The position numbers were made by a program, and so were the translations under genes. Of a stretch of DNA of 46,414 nucleotides, positions 25,849 to 33,260 are shown one piece after another. Position 1 is the stretch's first letter. The number at the start of each line of letters is the position of its first letter. This DNA comes from Bacteroidota bacterium (GTDB lineage Bacteria; Bacteroidota; Ignavibacteria; Ignavibacteriales; Ignavibacteriaceae). Where the stretch lies: positions 1 through 46,414 of the forward strand of contig JAKAGV010000023.1 of assembly GCA_021815405.1 (NCBI GenBank), given 5' to 3'. Under the pieces are notes generated by a model. It was given only the letters and a program-made list of their open reading frames with translations, did not search any database and was not told where the DNA came from.

Positions 25849-27540
25849 CTATTTGAGTAAAATCATTTTCTTAGTAGAAACAAAATTACCAGCTCTCAAT
25901 GTATAGAAATATATACCGCTTGATAAATTATCAGCATTAAAATTAAATTCATAACTTCCTGCTGCTTGTTCTCTATTGACAAGCGTAGATACTTCTTGAC
26001 CTAAAATGTTATAGATTTTTAAAGTTACGAGTGCAGGTACTGTTATACTATATCTAATGGCAGTAGATGGATTAAATGGATTTGGATAATTCTGTTCCAA
26101 AGTATATTTAGATGGAATATTAGAATTTATAGTCTTAACATCGGTTAACTGTTCCCATGCAGCTTTTTTATCTGGATACCAGTTTAAATCACCAGCAGGA
26201 AATCCACCGTTAGCGCCTGTATAAGCTGGTGAAGACGTTGAATAAGTACAATTCATTGTATCTGCATAGTATAGAGTTAAACGCTTGTCATAAGGTGTAT
26301 ATGTACCGCCGCTTGAATTGCTGCCTGTACCACCCAGTGAAGCAGGTTCAGTAGCCCAGAGAACTGGTGCTGTCATGGGAGCTGGGACATTTGTAAATGA
26401 AAAATTATTTAGCTTAAAAAATGCCTGCGTTGTATCAACCTTGGCTTTGATACTATCAGTCAGAATTCTTCCCATACCAATGTTAGGCATCCAACCTTCA
26501 TTAGCAATTGTATTCCAAACAGCTTGGATTTGAGGTGTTATATAATAGTAGTTATCAGAGATATTCCAGTTGGTAGCAGACTGACCAGGGAGCGTGTCTG
26601 ATGCGGCTGGTGAATTATAAATCCATGCCATTTTAACATATCCGTTTGCGTCAAATTCATTCATTTCTTGAAAATCCCAGTGACGCTGAGAAGCAGTATC
26701 AGCTCCAAATGCCATAGGATCGACCAATAGGTTGTTAGTTATCTGGACTTGTGCACCCACTGCACCTAGTGCTATTAAACCATACCTGCCTCCATTTTCA
26801 TAGACAGTATTATGGTCAAAGATAAAATGATTCAATCTGCCTACGCTGGCGATATGCCTTACAACCCGGTCATAACCATACATATAAGTATTATTAATAA
26901 AAACAAGACTATCAATTGATACATTTCTACAATCAACTGCACGTCCGTTACCGACATCCACTAAAGGCGGCAGACCCATATTTGCAAAAATGTTATCCCG
27001 GAAAATTATAGTTGGTACTGCCGCAAAAGCACTGGCAACTGCTTGTCCGACATTCGAGAACACATTTCCGTCAAATTCCATCCTTGGTCCAGGTGTTGCG
27101 CATCTAAACAAAATGAACGGACCGCCATAAGTATTGAATGCTGAAGTATCGAGGTCAAAATAACCACTTATAATAAGATTCTTAATTGTAACATCGCCCT
27201 GAACATCAACCCAATCATATGGTGCTGCTGTAGTACCAGTTGCTTCTGTACCATAGATGATTGGTTTTCCGCCGCTGCCGGTATCGGCTGCTTCAATATC
27301 TAGTTTCCACCCGGCATTAACAATTGTGCTATGCCAGAACCAAGTACCGCCTCGCTGAAGTTCGTATACTCTCAGCGTATCTTTACGCGCTCCGCTTGCC
27401 GTAGTATCTGCATTAATGATGTCATCAAGATAGGTGACGCCAGTTGGTTTTGTTAGAAACATAATATGCTGCCCGAATGTTAGAGTCAAGGACGACAATA
27501 ACAAAAAGATAGGTAACATAATACGTAATGCTGCTTTCAT
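25849..27540 (-). CDS. T9SS-exported right-handed beta-helix protein next to the TonB receptor
   Basis: 563 residues with a signal peptide (about 4-23). A beta-helix region has strand repeats such as VTIKNLIISGYFDLD, IIFRDNIFANMG, LVFINNTYMYG and FIFDHNTVYENGG. The T9SS sorting domain starts near residue 480 (EQNYPNPFNPST). By eye it shares its whole length with the 3018-4724 product, so the two arose by duplication. It is 64 bp after the TonB receptor gene, preceded by a strong GGAGG site, and followed by a terminator, so the two genes form a two-gene operon. In that position Bacteroidetes loci usually encode SusD. This protein is not SusD-like but may play the same surface glycan-capturing role. 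A lyase or esterase function remains possible. Confidence 0.75.
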   Translation of the reverse strand: MKAALRIMLPIFLLLSSLTLTFGQHIMFLTKPTGVTYLDDIINADTTASGARKDTLRVYELQRGGTWFWHSTIVNAGWKLDIEAADTGSGGKPIIYGTEATGTTAAPYDWVDVQGDVTIKNLIISGYFDLDTSAFNTYGGPFILFRCATPGPRMEFDGNVFSNVGQAVASAFAAVPTIIFRDNIFANMGLPPLVDVGNGRAVDCRNVSIDSLVFINNTYMYGYDRVVRHIASVGRLNHFIFDHNTVYENGGRYGLIALGAVGAQVQITNNLLVDPMAFGADTASQRHWDFQEMNEFDANGYVKMAWIYNSPAASDTLPGQSATNWNISDNYYYITPQIQAVWNTIANEGWMPNIGMGRILTDSIKAKVDTTQAFFKLNNFSFTNVPAPMTAPVLWATEPASLGGTGSNSSGGTYTPYDKRLTLYYADTMNCTYSTSSPAYTGANGGFPAGDLNWYPDKKAAWEQLTDVKTINSNIPSKYTLEQNYPNPFNPSTAIRYSITVPALVTLKIYNILGQEVSTLVNREQAAGSYEFNFNADNLSSGIYFYTLRAGNFVSTKKMILLK

Positions 27541-27604
27541 ATAATCCTCCAGATTATTTATTTTTAGTTATTTAGTTAGTGTTGCCGCTATATAATTTTG
27601 CATT

Positions 27605-30595
27605 CTAAATTTTAACCCTTAACCAAAGATCAGCGCTTGTTCCATATCTTACACTAGAAGTTTGAAGCGTCCAACCTGTAATAGCATTCTGCATGCTTGT
27701 TCCTTCACTGTAATTATTTAAATTATTTATATTCAGACCTACGTCAAGATGATCATTTATTACTTGCTTTAATGCTAAATCTAATCTTGAATATGCGTCC
27801 TGCATTGGATTAGAACGCTGATCGGTAGAAAATCCATTATAGTAACTGCCCTGGTAAAAGTACGAAAGCCTTGCAGAGAAGCCGGCAATATCATAACCTA
27901 CCATAACATTGCAAAAAAACTCCGGCGAGTTAACTATCCTGCTCTTCGCTTCTTCAAGGAGTACCTTCGGTTTGGCTATTGGGAAACCTCCTATATAAGT
28001 TGTATCATAAACAATTTTAGCAAAAGGCGTATAGGTCTGGTCCTTGACAAGAGACAAATTGTAGCCTAAGGTAAGCCCCTTCAAGAATCCTGGAAGAAAC
28101 AAAAAATTTGTCTGTTGTTCAAGTTCAAAACCCCAAACATAGGTTGGCTTTGTGGAATTGTATGGATAATACAAACCGTAAGTTGTACTAAATGGGCGTT
28201 TGTTTCCTTTAAATTGTATTCCAAGACTGTCGGCAAGATTACTGTTTGGAAATATCGGGAATCCGTTTAGAAATTGAACCTGGTTATCTATTTTCTTGAA
28301 GTATGAAGATAAGGAAATTAGTCCGATCTGGTTTCCATAAAATTGCACGTTGACTTCATAGTTCCAAGCGCTTCCGTTCTTAAGATCTGCATTACCAATT
28401 TTTACCATAGGTGCACCAACGTATGGAGCTACACCGATAAGTAAATATGTAGGCAATCTATAATTAAAATCTGGTCGCGTAATACCTCTATAAGCAGCGA
28501 GACGAACATTCATGAAACTTGTTGGGCGAAGTATCATTTGAACGTTAGGCAGAACTATAGATTCATTATGCTTAGCCGTAGTATCATTGAAGACAGAATA
28601 GATTGATAGCGGCTGAGTAGTATAGTATGATGCATATCTATCGTTATCTGCTTCAAGGCGAACACCTGTTATCAACGTAGCAAAGGTTCCGAAATTCAGA
28701 GTATTCATTAAGTAAGCCGCACTCACACTTTCCAATGCATTGTATCCGGTTCCATCTTCTGCAGTACCATCGGCATACTCAGGCGACATGTTTGTGGAAT
28801 CGATACCATTAATGCTAAGGTTATACCAATTCCTAATGCGACTTGCATCTATAATTGGATTTAACGAATACAAACCGTACAAATTACGAGTTGAGTTGTC
28901 GATAAAGTTAGTCATAAGTATCAAACCCCCAACTTTTTGAAGATTTCCGAAACCGTACGCAGCCCATGGCTTAGGTACAATCTGACCATTTGATAATTGT
29001 ATAGAGTTCATCGCCTGCGTACCATTATAATATGGAGCGAAATCATATTTGCTTGATCTCCGGTGGTAATGATCATTATACTTGCCCCCAAACTTCAGTT
29101 CTCCGCTTAAATCAGAGAAAGTATAATCTCTCTTTATATCAACACTCACTGTTCGTTGAAAGTCAAGATTGTTACTTGTTCTAACATTTCCATAGGTCAG
29201 GTAAGCGTAACTGAAATTGTCGACAGCGTAAGGAATAATCGCTTGATAGGGACCATGCCTCAATGAAACTGGAACCGGTTTCATTCCTGAAAGTACATTG
29301 CCATTAGAATCAAGCGTTGAAGGCTCCTCGAATGTAAGGTTATAGTTGTATGGTTCATCAGTGGTTGATTGAGTAAATGATAGGTTCCAATTAATTTGCC
29401 AGGTATTAATATTATTATTGCCTTGAAGCGAAAGAGAAAGAATATTTGTGTTAATATCCTGCCCTGTAAAATTATAATCCGGAGTAGCCCACTCTACAGG
29501 ATAGTCTCGTGCAATCATCGATAGACGCCGTTCGGTTCGATCAACATCCCCATCAAATTTTATAACACCGCCATCGGGAGTAGCATAGTCAAGAAGCAGC
29601 CGTGCGCCTCTTCTTTTTCGTGTTTCCGGAGTATATTGAATAGCAAAATCGCTGATCGACCATTGAGTATTATTGAGCAACGTTTGGTCGTATGTAACAT
29701 TATAATTTTCACTGCCACGGTCACGCTGCTCGATATTTCCAAAAAGCTGTACACCTAAAAGATTATTGAAGAACCGTTCTCCATAGTTTCCATAAAAATT
29801 GTATTGATTGTATGTGTTGTCTAAGGCTCCATAAGAACCTTGAGCTGTAACCTGAATTGTTCTTACTGCCGGAGCCGTTTTTGTTACAAAATTTACGCTG
29901 CCTGCAATAGCCTGACCATCCATGTCTGACGTAATAGCTTTAGTAACAGTGATTCCTGAAAGCGATCCTTGTGCTATTGTACTTAAGTCTACTCCTCTCG
30001 AATCCGCATCTGTTGGAGATAATTTTGTCCCATCTAATGTAATTGATGTGTAGCTTTCGCCTAAGCCGCGCATTATTATTTGATTTGCTTCTCCGCCAGA
30101 ACGTATTATAGATATACCCGGCAAACGTCCAAGAGCTTCTGCGGCATTTGCATCAGGCAATTCACGTATTTTTTGTTCAGAAACTACATTTACAATTTTA
30201 TCTGAAGAAACTTGTTGATTGATAGCTGCAGCCTGTCCTGTTGCTTGTGCACTGACTACAATTTCTTTCCCTTGCAGTGCATTATTCCTTAATTTGAAAT
30301 TCAGAACGATTGTCTGGTTGTTGGAAACCGTGATTTTTCTTTCTAAGGAGTTGTATCCTATATACGAACATTTTATTGTATATTGCCCCGCCGGAACAGC
30401 TTCAATCATATATTTACCTTCGAGGTCTGTAGCAGCACCTAAAGAAGTTCCAACAATAATTACATTTGCACCAATCAGCGATTCATTTGTTGACGAATCT
30501 CTTACTACTCCTCTAATTATTCCTGAAGCAAAGAGCACTGATGGCAACAAAAGAAAAGATATTATCAATATATTTATGGTAAGTAAATGCTTCAC
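27605..30595 (-). CDS. TonB-dependent outer-membrane receptor with carboxypeptidase-regulatory-like N-terminus
   Basis: Energised outer-membrane transporter of 996 residues. Order: signal peptide (about 5-23); carboxypeptidase-regulatory-like beta-sandwich (about 24-110, GIIRGVVRDSS, SLIGANVIIVGTSLGAATDLEGKY in part); plug domain (about 135-245, with IRELPDANAAEALGRLPGIS and MRGLGESYTSITLDG); and a beta-barrel to the end, finishing WLRVKI. The start is GTG at 30595 with AAGG upstream. It has the size of SusC-type importers, but no SusD gene is adjacent; a T9SS beta-helix gene follows instead. Two LacI-type operators lie 60 and 138 bp before the start. Substrate is unknown, probably an oligosaccharide released by the enzymes of this locus. 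Confidence 0.92.
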   Translation of the reverse strand: MKHLLTINILIISFLLLPSVLFASGIIRGVVRDSSTNESLIGANVIIVGTSLGAATDLEGKYMIEAVPAGQYTIKCSYIGYNSLERKITVSNNQTIVLNFKLRNNALQGKEIVVSAQATGQAAAINQQVSSDKIVNVVSEQKIRELPDANAAEALGRLPGISIIRSGGEANQIIMRGLGESYTSITLDGTKLSPTDADSRGVDLSTIAQGSLSGITVTKAITSDMDGQAIAGSVNFVTKTAPAVRTIQVTAQGSYGALDNTYNQYNFYGNYGERFFNNLLGVQLFGNIEQRDRGSENYNVTYDQTLLNNTQWSISDFAIQYTPETRKRRGARLLLDYATPDGGVIKFDGDVDRTERRLSMIARDYPVEWATPDYNFTGQDINTNILSLSLQGNNNINTWQINWNLSFTQSTTDEPYNYNLTFEEPSTLDSNGNVLSGMKPVPVSLRHGPYQAIIPYAVDNFSYAYLTYGNVRTSNNLDFQRTVSVDIKRDYTFSDLSGELKFGGKYNDHYHRRSSKYDFAPYYNGTQAMNSIQLSNGQIVPKPWAAYGFGNLQKVGGLILMTNFIDNSTRNLYGLYSLNPIIDASRIRNWYNLSINGIDSTNMSPEYADGTAEDGTGYNALESVSAAYLMNTLNFGTFATLITGVRLEADNDRYASYYTTQPLSIYSVFNDTTAKHNESIVLPNVQMILRPTSFMNVRLAAYRGITRPDFNYRLPTYLLIGVAPYVGAPMVKIGNADLKNGSAWNYEVNVQFYGNQIGLISLSSYFKKIDNQVQFLNGFPIFPNSNLADSLGIQFKGNKRPFSTTYGLYYPYNSTKPTYVWGFELEQQTNFLFLPGFLKGLTLGYNLSLVKDQTYTPFAKIVYDTTYIGGFPIAKPKVLLEEAKSRIVNSPEFFCNVMVGYDIAGFSARLSYFYQGSYYNGFSTDQRSNPMQDAYSRLDLALKQVINDHLDVGLNINNLNNYSEGTSMQNAITGWTLQTSSVRYGTSADLWLRVKI

Positions 30596-30654
30596 GCTTA
30601 TACCTTCTATTAAATTTATTAAATAAATACACTTACAATATTTTAAAGAGATTG

Positions 30655-30668
30655 CTAAACCGTTCTAA
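30655..30668. promoter_or_regulatory. LacI-type operator 1 of the TonB receptor gene
   Basis: CTAAACCGTTCTAA, sharing the CTAAAYCG left half and central CG with the site before the lacI gene. The right half is imperfect. It lies 60 bp before the GTG start, the same distance as the lacI operator from its gene. Confidence 0.6.
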
Positions 30669-30732
30669 TTTCAATTTAAATTGTTATAAACTTCTATAAT
30701 TACGCATATTATAAATATCTGACATTAATTAA

Positions 30733-30746
30733 CTAAACCGCTCCAG
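30733..30746. promoter_or_regulatory. LacI-type operator 2 of the TonB receptor gene
   Basis: CTAAACCGCTCCAG, with flanking AA and TT extending the dyad (AACT...AGTT). It lies 78 bp from operator 1, a spacing matched by the pair in front of the GH51 operon. Confidence 0.6.
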
Positions 30747-31011
30747 TTATTTACAAAAAATATTTTTTAAAGTCAAGATATTTTCTGGGTTTGTAAGTTT
30801 TATTTCTAGATGATGTGAGAATTGTACATCCCTACTGACAAGGAAAGATCCTAGAAAGGGAAATTAACTTTAGTTAAGTTATTGTTTCATAGTAAAAATT
30901 TTAAGTAATATCGCGAATGATTGAATAATTTTAAAACTTCTTTTTCGGATATGAGCTGTTCATGTGACACAGAAATATATGTTATTTGAATTGATATATC
31001 TGAATTTGTCA

Positions 31012-31857
31012 TTAGGCATTCTTCGCATTTAAATATAAAGCCGCTGCACCCAGTATTGCAATATTTTCTTTTTCAGAAACTGTAATTTTTATTTTTTCAG
31101 CAGATTTTGAGTAAGTAAAACGTTTTATTGATTTCCACATTTGTTCTTTAAAATATAGGAATGATTTACTTACTGATCCGCCAAGTACAATAACTTCCGG
31201 ATCCAACGCATACATAATCATCTTAATGGCATTACCAAGGTTTTCACCATAATTCCTATATATTTCTAAAGCTGAAGAATCTTTATCAGCAGCTTTCTTA
31301 GCAAGTTCTTTCCCTGATATGCCAATCTCATTCAAAAAATATTGCCCGCTGCAATAATACTCATAGTTCTTATCTTTATAAGCTATCTCACCAAATTCAC
31401 CAGCACCACAATTAGCGCCTTCATAAAGCTTATTATTAATAATTACACCTGCACCAAGTCCGGTACCTATTATTAATCCAACTATATTTTTATAATCTTT
31501 TACATTACCGAAATATTTTTCTCCTACAGCAAAGCAGTTAGCATCATTGTTAATATATGTGGGAATTTTAAAGTTCGACTCTAATATTTCTTTTAAATGA
31601 ACTTTTTTCCATGACGGAATATTTTGTACCTGATATACTATGCCTTTTTCAACATCAACAATGCTTGGCACTCCGACACCAATACCTTCAACTTTTTCAT
31701 AATCAAATTTTCTTATTAAGCTAAACAAATCATCAAAAACTTCATTTTCGCTGCTATCTTTTCTAACCAGCATTGATTCAACTTTTGTCAATTCATTTCC
31801 TTCTACTAAGCCAACCCTTATATTAGTTCCACCGATGTCAATTCCAAGAAGTTTCAT
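31012..31857 (-). CDS. ROK-family sugar kinase
   Basis: Cytoplasmic ATP-dependent hexose kinase of 281 residues. It has the phosphate-binding motif DIGGTNIRVG (6-15), the catalytic Asp105 in YINNDANCFAVGE, the ROK stretch IIGTGLGAGVIINNKLY, and GAGEFGEIAY. The zinc-binding CxCGxxGCxE motif that follows in most ROK kinases is missing: the region reads YEYYCSGQYF, with a single cysteine. There is no N-terminal helix-turn-helix, so it is a kinase and not a ROK repressor. It is 36 bp after the FucP-type transporter gene and is the last gene of the GH51 operon, so it probably phosphorylates the sugar brought in by that carrier (glucose, mannose or similar). Confidence 0.87.
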   Translation of the reverse strand: MKLLGIDIGGTNIRVGLVEGNELTKVESMLVRKDSSENEVFDDLFSLIRKFDYEKVEGIGVGVPSIVDVEKGIVYQVQNIPSWKKVHLKEILESNFKIPTYINNDANCFAVGEKYFGNVKDYKNIVGLIIGTGLGAGVIINNKLYEGANCGAGEFGEIAYKDKNYEYYCSGQYFLNEIGISGKELAKKAADKDSSALEIYRNYGENLGNAIKMIMYALDPEVIVLGGSVSKSFLYFKEQMWKSIKRFTYSKSAEKIKITVSEKENIAILGAAALYLNAKNA

Positions 31858-31893
31858 ATTCCAAATTGTAAATTGTTATTGTCAATAATTATT

Positions 31894-33150
31894 TTAATTA
31901 GTCGCTGCTACTGCCTTTGTCTTGATAGTCTGATTAGCTATAATCGGATTAGCCCATATTCCAATACTTAAAATATAAGCAAGCGTGACAAAAACGAAAG
32001 ACATACCAGTTCGGAGTCCCAAATTATCACCAAGCCAACCAATGAATAACTGAATTATTGCTCCTCCAATAATTGCAGTTACTAAAATTCCCGTAAAAGA
32101 GCCGTGATGACTTTCAACTGAATTTAATGCAAGCGAAAAAATTATTGGCCACATAACAGATAGCGAGAATCCAACCATAGGAAAAGTAATAAGCGCAAAT
32201 CTACTCGGACCAAATAATGACATGCTTAAAAAGATTGTAGCTAATATTACTGCACCGAGTAATACTCTTCTGCTATCAAAAAGCTTTAGCAAACCCAATC
32301 CGATTAAAGATCCGATAGACATCATCCCCCAAAACCAACCGACAATTGAAGCTCCAATGGTTACTGGATCATAATTATGATATGTATAAAGAAATTTTGA
32401 AATCCAGTATGATACACCTTGTTCTGTTCCCACATAAGCAAAAATACCGATGAAATAAAGAATAACTATTTTATTTTTAAACAAACTTTTGTGCGTTGCC
32501 CAACTGCCGGATTTTTCATCTTCATTTCTTTCGACATCTGGAAACCTTGACAAAAGAATCACGATGATCATAAATAACAAAACAACTGTAAACAAAATAT
32601 AAAGTGATACCCATGAAAGATTATTAGGTACTAAACCGCCGAAAATTGTTTTGACAATATTATTTGAATTTGTTTCATTAAGACCGGATATCAGATACGT
32701 TAAAAACATTGGTGCTAAGAATGAAGCTCCTCCAAAAACTAATTGCGCCATTACCGAGTTGAATGCAAAATGTTCTTCTCCTCCTGAAACTCTTAAGAGT
32801 GGATTAATGGCAACCTGCAACATTGCCATTCCGGTCCCCATCAAAAATAGAGAAATAAGAAAAACCAAGTAATGCGGGAAAATAGAAAACGTCAATGCGC
32901 CAATAAACGCCATTGAAAAGGCAGCAATCATGATTTTCTTTTCTTTATATTTTTCAACCAGGATGCCAGCAGGAATGGACATAACTCCGTATGCAATAAA
33001 AAAGGCAAATGGAAGAAACGCCGAAAGCGTTAAGCTTAGATTGAAGCTTTTAATTACATCCGGGTTGAGTGCACCAAGAATGTTTGTTATAAGCGAAATA
33101 ACAAAAAATGTAAGAAAGATTAATCCTACTATGAAATAATTCCTTTTCAC
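31894..33150 (-). CDS. Sugar permease of the major facilitator superfamily (FucP-like)
   Basis: Inner-membrane proton-coupled sugar carrier of 418 residues with about 12 hydrophobic segments. It shows the FucP/GluP group features: the N-terminal ALNPDVIKSFNLSL, the loop ILVEKYKEKK after helix 2, and MLQVAINPLLRVSGGEEHFAFN (in part) in helix 4 and the following loop. The start is GTG at 33150 with AGGTG upstream. It lies between the GH63-like enzyme (110 bp upstream) and the ROK kinase (36 bp downstream). The arrangement enzyme, carrier, kinase suggests uptake and phosphorylation of the hexose released by the GH63-like enzyme. Fucose itself is unlikely, since no fucose pathway is present. Confidence 0.88.
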   Translation of the reverse strand: MKRNYFIVGLIFLTFFVISLITNILGALNPDVIKSFNLSLTLSAFLPFAFFIAYGVMSIPAGILVEKYKEKKIMIAAFSMAFIGALTFSIFPHYLVFLISLFLMGTGMAMLQVAINPLLRVSGGEEHFAFNSVMAQLVFGGASFLAPMFLTYLISGLNETNSNNIVKTIFGGLVPNNLSWVSLYILFTVVLLFMIIVILLSRFPDVERNEDEKSGSWATHKSLFKNKIVILYFIGIFAYVGTEQGVSYWISKFLYTYHNYDPVTIGASIVGWFWGMMSIGSLIGLGLLKLFDSRRVLLGAVILATIFLSMSLFGPSRFALITFPMVGFSLSVMWPIIFSLALNSVESHHGSFTGILVTAIIGGAIIQLFIGWLGDNLGLRTGMSFVFVTLAYILSIGIWANPIIANQTIKTKAVAATN

Positions 33151-33260
33151 TTTTCACCTAGGTTTATTAATATTTACTTTATAGATTATTTTCAAATAAC
33201 CGGAATTAAATTTTTAATATCTTTAGAGCAGTTCATATTCTACCGCTTATTCTAGTGCTC

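Larger units (their letters stand above)
30596..31011 (-). promoter_or_regulatory. 416-bp regulatory region before the TonB receptor gene
   Basis: No gene seen. It contains two LacI-type operators (30655-30668 and 30733-30746) near the receptor start. The distal half, after the kinase stop at 31012, shows no clear terminator hairpin. Confidence 0.55.

Noticed and set aside
25849-27540. Calling the beta-helix protein a SusD homologue because of its position
   Set aside because: SusD proteins are helical TPR-type lipoproteins; this sequence is beta-strand repeats with a T9SS tail and no lipobox.
32631-32644. CTAAACCG inside the FucP-like transporter gene as an operator
   Set aside because: The right half (CCGAAA) does not match and the site is within coding sequence.
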